This document shows positions 1-5,892 of a stretch of DNA of 8,747 nt, piece after piece. This DNA comes from DASQUK01 sp046723645 (GTDB taxonomy: Bacteria; Actinomycetota; Acidimicrobiia; Acidimicrobiales; VFJN01). The translations under genes were made by a program, and so were the position numbers. Under the pieces are notes generated by a model. It was not told where the DNA came from. It saw only the letters and a program-made list of their open reading frames with translations, and ran no database searches. Where the stretch lies: contig JBKOUY010000158.1 of the NCBI GenBank assembly GCA_046723645.1, forward strand, positions 1 to 8,747. Direction: 5' to 3'. Positions within the stretch are counted from its first letter, which is position 1. Each line of letters starts with the position of its first letter.

Positions 1-1
1 G

Positions 2-385
2 GCCGCGGGCCTGGCCGGGGACGTCGACCCGCCGCTGGCCCCCGTCCTCGCCGACGCCGACCCCTCCGTGGTCGAGGCGGCGGCGTGGGCGGCGGGCGAG
101 CGCCGTCCTCCGGAGCCCGGGGTCGTGGCGGCGCTCGCGGCGGTGACGACCGGCCACGACGACCCGATCTGCCGGGAGGCGGCGGTCGCGGCACTGGGCG
201 CCATCGGCGACCCCGCGGGCCTGCCCGCCGTCCTGGCCGCCACGACCGACCGGCCGGCGATCCGACGCCGGGCGGTCCTGGCGTTGGCGCCGTTCGGCGG
301 ACCGGACGTCGAGGCCGCCCTCGAGCGGGCGCTCACCGATCGCGACTGGCAGGTCCGCCAAGCCGCGGAGGACGTGAGCCGCTAG
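2..385 (+). CDS. HEAT-repeat protein, C-terminal part
   Basis: The gene is open from the window edge, so its start lies upstream; 127 C-terminal residues are visible. They are Ala/Leu/Val/Asp-rich and fall into units of about 30 residues, each with a short helix pair and a D-P or D-R turn (for example D-D-P-I-C-R-E-A-A-V-A-A-L-G-A-I-G-D-P, then R-R-R-A-V-L-A-L-A-P-F-G, then D-R-D-W-Q-V-R-Q-A-A). This is the pattern of HEAT / PBS-lyase-type repeats, which form protein-binding solenoids. A GTG at 68 opens the same frame, but the repeat pattern continues upstream of it, so it is not the real start. The gene ends TAG, 16 bp from the stop of the convergent deaminase gene, with no visible terminator between. 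The specific role cannot be inferred from the repeats alone. Confidence 0.75.
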   Translation, partial: AAGLAGDVDPPLAPVLADADPSVVEAAAWAAGERRPPEPGVVAALAAVTTGHDDPICREAAVAALGAIGDPAGLPAVLAATTDRPAIRRRAVLALAPFGGPDVEAALERALTDRDWQVRQAAEDVSR

Positions 386-401
386 TGGGCGCTCGCGGGC
401 C

Positions 402-1478
402 TCACGCGCTGGCCCACGTCGACTCCCAGGCGCCGAGCTCCGCCTCGAAAGACGTGCGGACCTCGGGCGGCGCGAACGACGCCGCCATCGCCCGCCGCTG
501 CAGCGCCGCCAGCCCGCCGGCACCGACCCCATGATGCTCGGCCACGAGGCCGAGCTCACGCCCGAGCGTCGTCGAGAAGTAGCCGGGATCGTCCGTGTTC
601 ACCGACACGTTCATCCCGAGGCCGATCATCTCGCCGATCGGGTGGTCTGCGATCGAGGGTGCGGTGACGCCGAGCAGCACGTTGGACGTGGGCGACACCT
701 CCAGCGGCACCTGCTCGTCGATCAGCCGCCGCACCAGCACGCCGTCCTCGAGGGCGCGGACGCCGTGGCCGATCCGCACGGCCTGGAGGCTGTCGAGGGC
801 GCCGGTCACGCTGGCCGGCCCCGCAGCCTCGCCGGCATGGATCACCGCCGGGACGCCGGCCGCCCGGGCGCGGGCGAAGGTGTCGGCGTAGAGCTCCGGC
901 GGCCACGCCGCCTCCGGCCCCCCGAGGCCCATCGCCACTCCCCCGGCCGGGGCATCGGCGCCCGTCAGCAGCGAGGCCGTCAGGTGATCGTCGGGCAGCT
1001 CCTGGCCGCGGGAGATGTCGATGATCCAGCGGACCTCGACGCCGCGCGACGCCGCCCGCCGCTGGGCCTCGTCGAGGGCTGCGGCGTACGCGGCCTCGCC
1101 CCACCCCCGCGTGCGGACGTGATTGACCGCCGTGGTGGTGACCTCCGCCCAGCGAACGCGCTGGCGCGCCAGCTCGTCGGTGAGCGCGTCGGCGCAGCTG
1201 ACCAGGTCGTCGGGCGTGCGCAGGACGGCGAGGCCGGCGCGGAACAGCTCGATGAAGTGGAGGAAGTCGCGGAAGCGGTAGCGCTCTGCGAGCTCGGCCT
1301 CGGACTCGACCCCGAGGTTGATGCCGTTGCGCTCGGCCAGGGCCAGCACTGTCGACGGCCGCATCGACCCCTCGAGGTGGACGTGGAGCTCGACCTTCGG
1401 CAGGGCGGCGATGGCCTCGGCGGAAACGGGCCCGGGGTCGCGATCGGGGGCGGGACGGGGCACGCTAGCGGGCCGCAC
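402..1478 (-). CDS. adenosine/adenine deaminase-family metal-dependent aminohydrolase
   Basis: Members of this amidohydrolase family hydrolytically deaminate adenosine or related 6-aminopurines in the cytoplasm. The 358-residue protein shows the whole catalytic set: metal-binding H-V-H (H32, H34) in L-H-V-H-L-E-G-S, H-A-G-E (H214 with catalytic E217), G-H-G (H238), and the metal/base-activating pair D296-D297 in V-N-T-D-D-P. The V-L-R-T-P-D-D segment near residue 85-91 resembles adenine or aminodeoxyfutalosine deaminases as much as true Add, so the substrate is open and I give no symbol. Ser262 stands where many relatives have Cys before the (P)-T-S-N motif. The GTG at 1478 overlaps the 3' end of the upstream small gene by 14 bp, which suggests co-translation; GTG 1463, just past that gene's stop, is an alternative. 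Family call sure, substrate unsure. Confidence 0.88.
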   Translation of the reverse strand: MRPASVPRPAPDRDPGPVSAEAIAALPKVELHVHLEGSMRPSTVLALAERNGINLGVESEAELAERYRFRDFLHFIELFRAGLAVLRTPDDLVSCADALTDELARQRVRWAEVTTTAVNHVRTRGWGEAAYAAALDEAQRRAASRGVEVRWIIDISRGQELPDDHLTASLLTGADAPAGGVAMGLGGPEAAWPPELYADTFARARAAGVPAVIHAGEAAGPASVTGALDSLQAVRIGHGVRALEDGVLVRRLIDEQVPLEVSPTSNVLLGVTAPSIADHPIGEMIGLGMNVSVNTDDPGYFSTTLGRELGLVAEHHGVGAGGLAALQRRAMAASFAPPEVRTSFEAELGAWESTWASA

Positions 1479-1692
1479 CGTGCGAGGCCTGCAACACGCC
1501 CCCGCATTCCCGGCACCTCGCCCGCCAGCCGGTCGGGGTGACCTGCACGGTCAGCCAGCGACCGCAGTCGACGCAGAAGCGCCAGGGCTCGTAGGCGCCG
1601 GAGCACCCGGGGCACTCCTCCACGGGGGCACCACACCCCGAGCAATGGCGCCACTCGGCCGGCGCGGGGAGGGTCGAGTGCGCGGGTCCCAA
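1465..1692 (-). CDS. bsaP: biotin synthase auxiliary protein-like, eight-cysteine small protein
   Basis: This small protein lies immediately downstream of bioB. From TTG 1692 it is 75 residues with four C-x-x-C pairs (C17/C20, C27/C30, C40/C43, C60/C63) and the segment V-Q-V-T-P-T-G-W-R-A-R-C, which I recognise from small actinobacterial proteins encoded next to bioB. In Mycobacterium the protein in this position (Rv1590, BsaP) is needed by BioB to convert dethiobiotin to biotin. The symbol rests on position, size and the motif, not on a search. The frame stays open to a TTG at 1761 (98 residues), but that start has no ribosome binding site and the added N-terminus is low-complexity; TTG 1692 has AAAGG nine bases upstream. 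The cysteines could bind an Fe-S cluster or zinc. Its TAG lies inside the start of the deaminase gene. Confidence 0.7.
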   Translation of the reverse strand: MGPAHSTLPAPAEWRHCSGCGAPVEECPGCSGAYEPWRFCVDCGRWLTVQVTPTGWRARCRECGGVLQASHGAAR

Positions 1693-1830
1693 CTCAGATG
1701 GCCTTTGAGGCCGAGCGGAGGCGAGGCCGGGGCCCGAGCGGCCCGACGTTGCAGGCGCCAAGAGCGGGAAACACGGCGGACGCTCGAAGCATCTTCTCCA
1801 GCCCTCCCATTCAGATGGCCTTCGAGAGCG
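1687..1830. repeat. imperfect direct repeat of the bioB 3' end
   Basis: Two copies of about 26 bp, 1805-1830 and 1687-1713, share an exact 12-mer (TCAGATGGCCTT). Including flanks, about 22 positions match, with one indel. The first copy is the last codons and stop of bioB (S-K-A-I-stop) followed directly by ATGGGA on the minus strand; the second ends with TTGGGA, which contains the proposed bsaP start. The spacing is 117 bp, a multiple of three, so an incidental 38-codon frame from ATG 1810 also ends in S-K-A-I-stop. Confidence 0.6.
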
Positions 1831-2815
1831 TGCCTATGGGCATGCGCAGGTTGTCGAGCATGACCAGGTCCTCCTGTGGCGCCCGGCCCAACGTCGTCAG
1901 GTAGTTGCCGACGATCAGGGCGTTGATGCCCGACGTCATCCCCACCTCCTGCAGGTCGCCCAGCGTGACCTCGCGGCCGCCGGCGTAGCGGAGGATGACG
2001 TCCGGCAGGGCGAGGCGGAACAGTGCGATCCAGCGGATCGCCTCCCGCGCCGCCACCAGCGGGCGCCCGGCCAGCGGGGTGCCCGCCCGCGGATCCAGGA
2101 AGTTGAGCGGTACCTCGGCCGGCCGCGCCTCCCGCAACTGCCCGAGGAGCTCGATGCGCTGCCCGTCGGATTCCCCCATCCCCAGCAGCACCCCGCAACA
2201 GAGCTCCATCCCGTGCCGACGGACGGCCTCACAGGTCGCAAACCGTTCCTCCCACGTGTGGGTCGTCACGATGCGCGGAAAGTGCGACCGGGCCGTCTCG
2301 AGGTTGTGGTTGTAGCGGTGCGTGCCGACCTCGGCGAGGCGACCGGCCTGGTCGTCGTCGAGGATGCCGGCGCTGACCGCCACATTGAGGCCGGTCTCCC
2401 GGCGGACGAGGGGCACGACCTCCTCGAGGTGCGCCATCAGCCGTTCGTCGGGGCCCCGCACGGCGTAGACCAAGCAGAACTCGCTCGCACCCAGCGCCGC
2501 GGTCTCCCTGGCCGCCGCCACCACCTCGTCGTGTGCGAGCAGTGGCACCGCCTTCACCGGCGAGTCGTAGCGCGCCGACTGCGAGCAGAACTGGCAGTCC
2601 TCGGGACAGCCGCCCGTCTTGGCCGACAGGATCCCCTCGACCTCGACCGCGTCGCCGCACCACGCCAGCCGCACCTCGTGCGCGAGCGTGGCCAGCTCCC
2701 CGACATCCGCATCGGGCACGCCAGACAGAACCGACAAGTCGTCGAGCGTCAGCTGACGTCCGTCATCGAGCAGCGCCCGCCGGGCGTCGGCGAGGAGTTC
2801 GGTCGTGGCTGGCAC
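1811..2815 (-). CDS. bioB: biotin synthase, radical SAM (auxiliary-cluster cysteine variant)
   Basis: BioB inserts sulfur into dethiobiotin, the last step of biotin synthesis. The 334-residue protein has the radical-SAM motif G-G-C-P-E-D-C-Q-F-C (C70, C74, C77), Y-N-H-N-L-E-T (168-174), V-P-L-N-F-L (235-240) and the C-terminal G-N-Y-L-T-T-L-G block. Of the [2Fe-2S] ligands known in E. coli, Cys97 (here C114), Cys188 (C206) and Arg260 (R276) are present, but the position of Cys128 is Ala146 in N-V-A-V-S-A-G. This fits an enzyme that depends on the BsaP-like protein encoded next to it. GTG 2815 is chosen because it begins the typical N-terminus and follows TAACGT by 8 nt; the frame is open further upstream, but that part is Pro/Arg-rich and overlaps mreB antisense-free codons. 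No bioA, bioD or bioF is in the window. Confidence 0.95.
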   Translation of the reverse strand: MPATTELLADARRALLDDGRQLTLDDLSVLSGVPDADVGELATLAHEVRLAWCGDAVEVEGILSAKTGGCPEDCQFCSQSARYDSPVKAVPLLAHDEVVAAARETAALGASEFCLVYAVRGPDERLMAHLEEVVPLVRRETGLNVAVSAGILDDDQAGRLAEVGTHRYNHNLETARSHFPRIVTTHTWEERFATCEAVRRHGMELCCGVLLGMGESDGQRIELLGQLREARPAEVPLNFLDPRAGTPLAGRPLVAAREAIRWIALFRLALPDVILRYAGGREVTLGDLQEVGMTSGINALIVGNYLTTLGRAPQEDLVMLDNLRMPIGTLSKAI

Positions 2816-2823
2816 GGCCGGTG

Positions 2824-2829
2824 ACGTTA
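2824..2829 (-). promoter_or_regulatory. putative leaderless -10 box of bioB
   Basis: Read on the minus strand this is TAACGT, a TANNNT match ending 8 nt before the bioB GTG. Transcription would start at or next to the start codon. No convincing -35 hexamer is seen. Its presence suggests bioB is transcribed independently of the moaE-mreB operon. Confidence 0.4.
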
Positions 2830-2844
2830 GTGGGGGGCGCGACG

Positions 2845-2859
2845 ACGAACCCGATTCGT
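2845..2859. promoter_or_regulatory. inverted repeat over the bioB -35 region
   Basis: ACGAA-CCCGA-TTCGT is a perfect 5-bp inverted repeat with a 5-bp spacer in the 65-bp mreB-bioB gap. It lies 16 bp upstream of the proposed bioB -10 box and so would cover the -35 region, the usual place for a repressor operator. I cannot match it confidently to the BirA, BioR or BioQ consensus. Confidence 0.25.
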
Positions 2860-2880
2860 TCTGGTTGCCGTCCGCCGGGG

Positions 2881-3882
2881 CTAGCGCCCGGCCTGGAACA
2901 CCACCCGCAGCGCCGCCGGCTCCTCGATGCAGCGGCCGGCGCCGAGCACGACGCACTCCAGGGCGCTCTCGACCAGGTGGACGTCGATCTCGGTTTCGTG
3001 GGCGATCCTCTCGTCGAGGCCGGCCAGCATGCCGCCCCCGCCCACCAGGTGCAGGCCCTGCGTGATGAGGTCGTGGGCCAGCTCGGGCGGGGCGTTGCCG
3101 AGGCATGCGACGACCGACTCGATGATCTCGGTGATCACGTCGTCGATCGCGGCGCGGATCTCGGCCGGCGTCAGGATCACGGTCTTCGGCAGGCCCGACG
3201 CCAGGTCGCGGCCGCGGACCTCGGCCTTGAGCTCGTCACGCACCGGCCACGCCGAGCCGATCGCGATCTTGATCTCCTCGGCGGTGCGCTCCCCCACGGC
3301 GATGCCGTACTCCCGCCGCACGTAGGCCTGGATGGCGCCGTCGATGTCGAAGCTGCCGACCCGCACGGCGTCGAGCGCCACCACGCCGCCGAGCGACACC
3401 AGCGCCGTCTCGGTCGTGCCACCGCCGACGTCGATCACCAAGCTGGCGATGGGCTCGTGGATGGGGAGCCCGCAGCCGATGGCGGCGGCCATGGGCTGCT
3501 CGATGAGGAACGCGTCGGTGGCGCCGGCCCGGCGGGCCGCCTCGGCCACGGCCCGGCGCTCGACCTCGGTGATGGCCGACGGCACGCACACCACCACCCG
3601 CGGCCGGTTGAAGCGCCCCACGCGGACCCGGTGCAGCAGCAGCCGGATCATCCGCTGGGTGACGTCGAAGTCAGTGATCGCACCCTGGCGGAGGGGGCGC
3701 TCGGCGACGATGTCGCTGGGCGTGCGCCCGATCATCTGCCAGGCGTCGTGGCCCATCGCCAGCACCTCGCGGGTCCGGGTGTTGAGCGCGATGACCGTCG
3801 GCTCGTTGAGGACGATGCCCCGTCCCCGCTCGTAGACGAGCGTATTGGCGGTGCCCAGGTCGATGGCGAGGTCGCGGGCCAC
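2881..3882 (-). CDS. mreB: MreB/Mbl-family bacterial actin
   Basis: This is a cytoplasmic actin-like ATPase that, in rod-shaped bacteria, forms membrane-bound filaments guiding lateral wall synthesis. The 333 residues are the usual MreB length and hold all nucleotide-binding motifs: phosphate-1 D-L-G-T-A-N-T (8-14), E-Q-P-M-A-A-A-I-G (128-136), phosphate-2 D-V-G-G-G-T-T-E (151-158) and the adenosine loop G-G-G-G-M-L-A-G (281-288). The start is placed at GTG 3882, which overlaps the stop of the upstream small gene as TAGTG and has GGAAG five bases upstream; it gives the normal M-A-R-D-L-A-I-D-L-G beginning. GTG 3894 would add four residues. mreC and mreD do not follow; the next gene is bioB. 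Whether this paralogue acts in cell shape is therefore inference. Confidence 0.93.
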   Translation of the reverse strand: MARDLAIDLGTANTLVYERGRGIVLNEPTVIALNTRTREVLAMGHDAWQMIGRTPSDIVAERPLRQGAITDFDVTQRMIRLLLHRVRVGRFNRPRVVVCVPSAITEVERRAVAEAARRAGATDAFLIEQPMAAAIGCGLPIHEPIASLVIDVGGGTTETALVSLGGVVALDAVRVGSFDIDGAIQAYVRREYGIAVGERTAEEIKIAIGSAWPVRDELKAEVRGRDLASGLPKTVILTPAEIRAAIDDVITEIIESVVACLGNAPPELAHDLITQGLHLVGGGGMLAGLDERIAHETEIDVHLVESALECVVLGAGRCIEEPAALRVVFQAGR

Positions 3883-4064
3883 TACCGCTTCCACCAGCGC
3901 CGCGGGCGCACATCGCCGTCCCGCGGGGCCAGCGCCTGCATCTCACGGCGGAAGTTGTCGATGCTGGCGTCGAGCGACGAGGGGGGACGATTGCGTAGGT
4001 ACAGGATGGTCACCCCGATCGCCGAGATCACCACGGCGATCAGCAGGAAGGCGACGGCGGCCAC
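3882..4064 (-). CDS. small single-pass membrane protein between moaE and mreB
   Basis: This 60-residue protein starts at GTG 4064, three bases after the moaE stop, and its TAG overlaps the mreB start (TAGTG), so the three genes look translationally linked. Residues 2-22 form one hydrophobic segment (A-V-A-F-L-L-I-A-V-V-I-S-A-I-G-V-T-I-L-Y-L), followed by R-N-R. By the positive-inside rule the C-terminus faces the cytoplasm. The tail contains S-L-D-A-S-I-D-N-F-R-R-E-M-Q-A-L-A-P, which looks like a short amphipathic helix, and ends in a basic, Trp-rich R-R-W-W-K-R. Similar S-x-x-x-F-R-R-x-x-x-A-L-x-P tails occur in other small actinobacterial membrane proteins as far as I recall. I know no function. 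The coupling makes a membrane anchor or partner for MreB a reasonable but untested idea. Confidence 0.75.
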   Translation of the reverse strand: MAAVAFLLIAVVISAIGVTILYLRNRPPSSLDASIDNFRREMQALAPRDGDVRPRRWWKR

Positions 4065-4067
4065 GAG

Positions 4068-4592
4068 TCACCCCGCTCCTGCGTCGACGATGTGCTGGGC
4101 CTCGAGCCCCCAGCTCTCGCCCCCGGTCCACGACTCGCGCTTCCAGATGGGAACCGAGCGCTTGAGGGTGTCGATGCAGAACCGGGCCGCCGCAAATGCC
4201 TCGTCTCGGTGGGGCGCGGACACGGCGACGACCACCGCGCTCTCCCCGATCTCCAGGACGCCCACCCTGTGCAGCAGCGCGATACGGCCCACCATGGGCC
4301 AGCGCACCCGGGCCTCCTCGGCGACGCCACGCAGGCGGGGGACGGCCTGTTCCTCGTAGGCCTCGTACTCGAGCCGGTGGACACCGGGCCGGCCGTCCGC
4401 GTGATCGCGGGCGGTGCCCGAGAAGAGGACCAGGCCGCCGCAGTCGGGGCGCACGGCCCAGGCCGCCGCCGCGTCGACCGGGAGCGGCGACGCGGACAGC
4501 CCGATCCAGGTGTCGCCGTCGGGCGGCGCGAGCTCGGCCCGCGCTGCCTGGTCGCTCGGCGTGGTGCTTGGCCCGCTGTCCGGCCTCTCCAT
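4068..4592 (-). CDS. moaE: molybdopterin synthase large subunit
   Basis: MoaE is the catalytic subunit of molybdopterin synthase; with thiocarboxylated MoaD it converts precursor Z (cPMP) to molybdopterin in the cytoplasm. The 174-residue protein carries the family signature: F-S-G-T-A-R-D-H (R62), L-E-Y-E-A-Y-E-E (74-81), H-R-V-G-x-L-E-I-G-E (108-117), S-A-P-H-R (H128, R129) and P-I-W-K-R-E with lysines K144 and K151 matching the active-site lysines of E. coli MoaE. About 30 residues of low-conservation sequence precede the core. ATG 4592 is preferred because TACGAT, a TANNNT -10 box, ends seven bases before it, as expected for a leaderless mRNA; the frame is open upstream but into the divergent promoter. 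No moaD or other molybdenum cofactor gene is in the window. Confidence 0.93.
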   Translation of the reverse strand: MERPDSGPSTTPSDQAARAELAPPDGDTWIGLSASPLPVDAAAAWAVRPDCGGLVLFSGTARDHADGRPGVHRLEYEAYEEQAVPRLRGVAEEARVRWPMVGRIALLHRVGVLEIGESAVVVAVSAPHRDEAFAAARFCIDTLKRSVPIWKRESWTGGESWGLEAQHIVDAGAG

Positions 4593-4599
4593 CGAGCCA

Positions 4600-4605
4600 A
4601 TCGTA
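4600..4605 (-). promoter_or_regulatory. putative leaderless -10 box of the moaE-mreB operon
   Basis: On the minus strand this reads TACGAT, seven bases before the moaE ATG. No Shine-Dalgarno precedes that ATG, which supports a leaderless transcript. Confidence 0.45.
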
Positions 4606-4615
4606 CGCAGGCCTC

Positions 4616-4632
4616 GACCGCTGGGCGCGGTC
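4616..4632. promoter_or_regulatory. inverted repeat between divergent moaE and HtrA-like promoters
   Basis: GACCGC-TGGGC-GCGGTC is a perfect 6-bp inverted repeat with a 5-bp spacer in the 73-bp divergent intergenic region. It sits between the two proposed -10 boxes (4600-4605 and 4653-4658) and would touch the -35 region of both. It could be an operator acting on both genes; in GC-rich DNA it could also be chance. Confidence 0.25.
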
Positions 4633-4652
4633 TCTCTCCCGCCACCCAGAGT

Positions 4653-4658
4653 TATCCT
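4653..4658 (+). promoter_or_regulatory. putative leaderless -10 box of the HtrA-like gene
   Basis: TATCCT matches TANNNT and ends seven bases before GTG 4666, placing the transcription start at the start codon. There is no GGAGG-like site upstream of that GTG. Confidence 0.45.
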
Positions 4659-4665
4659 CCGCGAC

Positions 4666-5811
4666 GTGCCCTTCGACGACGACGCCGAAGCGGACGTCTT
4701 CGGGTTCCGTCCGCCGCCGCACCCCGACGATCGGTTGTGGCGCCACCCGTCGGAGCTGGGCTCGGGGCGGAGCGTGGGGCCGGACCGCGACCGGCAGGCA
4801 GCGCGACCGTGGGGGGTCATGGCGGTCGCCGGCACCGCCGGTGCCGTCATTGCTGGCGCCGGGGTGTTCGCGTTCGGCATCGGGGAGCGGATCATCGACC
4901 GGCCCGTGGTGGAGCGTGTGGCCCTCGACGCCGCCTCGACCTCGCCGCGGGGGGCGGACCAGCCCGTCAGCGGCATCCGCCAGCAGGTTGCGCCGGCCGT
5001 GGTCGCGGTCGACGGGCGCGGGTCAGGCGTCGTCGTGCGCGACGACGGGATCGTCCTCACCAGCTCGAGCGTCGTCGACGGCGGCGGACCGCTCCGCGTG
5101 CGCCTCCCTGACGGATCGTCGACCGAGGCCGAGGTCATAGGCTCCGACCCGTCGACCGGCATCGCGGTCCTCGACCTGGACGGGCACGGCTATCAGACCG
5201 GTCTGCTGGCCAGCGAGGCCGGCCTCGTCCAGGGCCAGACGTCCTTCACCGTGAGCGTCGGCACCGCCGGCGGGGCCACGACGGTGGCGGCGCTGGTGGG
5301 CGCCAGCCGGCGGTATCAGACGCCCGCCGGCACCACCCTCGACGCGGTCGTCGAGACCACCGGCGACGCGCCGGCTCACGCCGTGGGCGGGCCGCTCGTG
5401 AACCCGCGCGGGGTCGTGGTCGGCATCGTCACCGGGGTCGACGACGGCGGCGCCTCGTACGTCGTCCCGGTGGAGGTGGCCCGGAAGGTCGCCAACGACC
5501 TGGTGGCGGTGGGCAAGGTGGAGCGATGCTGGCTCGGCATCGAGGGCAGCGACGCCCGCGAACCCGACGTCACCGGCGGCGGCGTTCGGATCGCCTCCGT
5601 GCACGACGACAGCCCCGCCGATCGCAGTGGCCTGCGCGTGGGCGACGTCCTGGTCGAGATCGACGGGCACATGATCGGCCATACGCCCGACCTGATGATC
5701 ACCCTGCGGTCGAAGTCCCCCGGCGATCAGATCGCGGCCACCGTGGTGCGCGGCGACAGCCCGACGACGCTGACCGTCACCCTCGGGCGCCAGAGCAGCG
5801 CCGACACCTGA
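4666..5811 (+). CDS. membrane-anchored HtrA-like pseudoprotease with PDZ domain
   Basis: The 381-residue protein has an acidic then basic cytoplasmic N-terminus containing D-D-R-L-W-R-H-P-S-E-L (21-31), one membrane helix (about 50-72), a trypsin-like domain (about 105-285) and a PDZ domain (about 286-375, with G-L-R-V-G-D-V-L-V-E-I-D-G). It would sit in the membrane with the protease fold outside. The S1C fold landmarks are clear (G-S-G-V-V-V at 119-124, G-G-P-L-V-N at 241-246), but the triad is gone: canonical T-N-x-H-V-V reads T-S-S-S-V-V (His to S135), D-x-x-T-D-L-A-V reads D-P-S-T-G-I-A-V (Asp to G165) and G-N-S-G-G-P-L reads A-H-A-V-G-G-P-L (Ser to V240). Proteolysis is therefore not expected; peptide or protein binding through the PDZ domain is more likely. 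The reading frame is intact, so it is not a decayed gene. Start GTG 4666 follows the -10 box by 7 nt. Confidence 0.9.
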   Translation: MPFDDDAEADVFGFRPPPHPDDRLWRHPSELGSGRSVGPDRDRQAARPWGVMAVAGTAGAVIAGAGVFAFGIGERIIDRPVVERVALDAASTSPRGADQPVSGIRQQVAPAVVAVDGRGSGVVVRDDGIVLTSSSVVDGGGPLRVRLPDGSSTEAEVIGSDPSTGIAVLDLDGHGYQTGLLASEAGLVQGQTSFTVSVGTAGGATTVAALVGASRRYQTPAGTTLDAVVETTGDAPAHAVGGPLVNPRGVVVGIVTGVDDGGASYVVPVEVARKVANDLVAVGKVERCWLGIEGSDAREPDVTGGGVRIASVHDDSPADRSGLRVGDVLVEIDGHMIGHTPDLMITLRSKSPGDQIAATVVRGDSPTTLTVTLGRQSSADT

Positions 5812-5817
5812 GCCGCG

Positions 5818-5852
5818 GGCGCATGGGCGCCTGCCCCCCGGGGCGGCCGCCC
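5818..5852. terminator. possible terminator region between convergent genes
   Basis: The 81-bp gap between the HtrA-like stop and the SDR stop contains GGCGC-ATGG-GCGCC (5818-5831) and the 12-bp perfect palindrome GGGCGGCCGCCC (5841-5852), followed by CTTGT. The stems are short and the T-tract is poor, so this is a weak terminator call. Confidence 0.25.
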
Positions 5853-5892
5853 TTGTCACACGTCGCCGCTCGACCCGAGCAACCGGCCGGGG

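Noticed and set aside
386..401. Terminator between the HEAT and deaminase genes
   Set aside because: The 16-bp gap has no stem-loop or T-tract.
531..1541. Plus-strand open frame opposite the deaminase gene
   Set aside because: It is a composition shadow: the minus strand encodes a protein with every catalytic motif, while this frame shows none.
1694..1810. 38-codon frame directly after the bioB stop, ending in the repeated S-K-A-I-stop
   Set aside because: It has no recognisable features, and its end is explained by the direct repeat rather than by a gene.
2816..3106. N-terminal extension of BioB to 431 residues
   Set aside because: The added residues are Pro/Arg/Gly-rich, overlap the 3' end of mreB on the same strand and are not found in BioB; GTG 2815 gives the normal length.
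2533..4359. Long plus-strand open frame (608 codons) opposite bioB, mreB and moaE
   Set aside because: It is antisense to three well-identified genes, is His/Asp/Arg-rich with no domain, and results from the scarcity of stops in GC-rich DNA.
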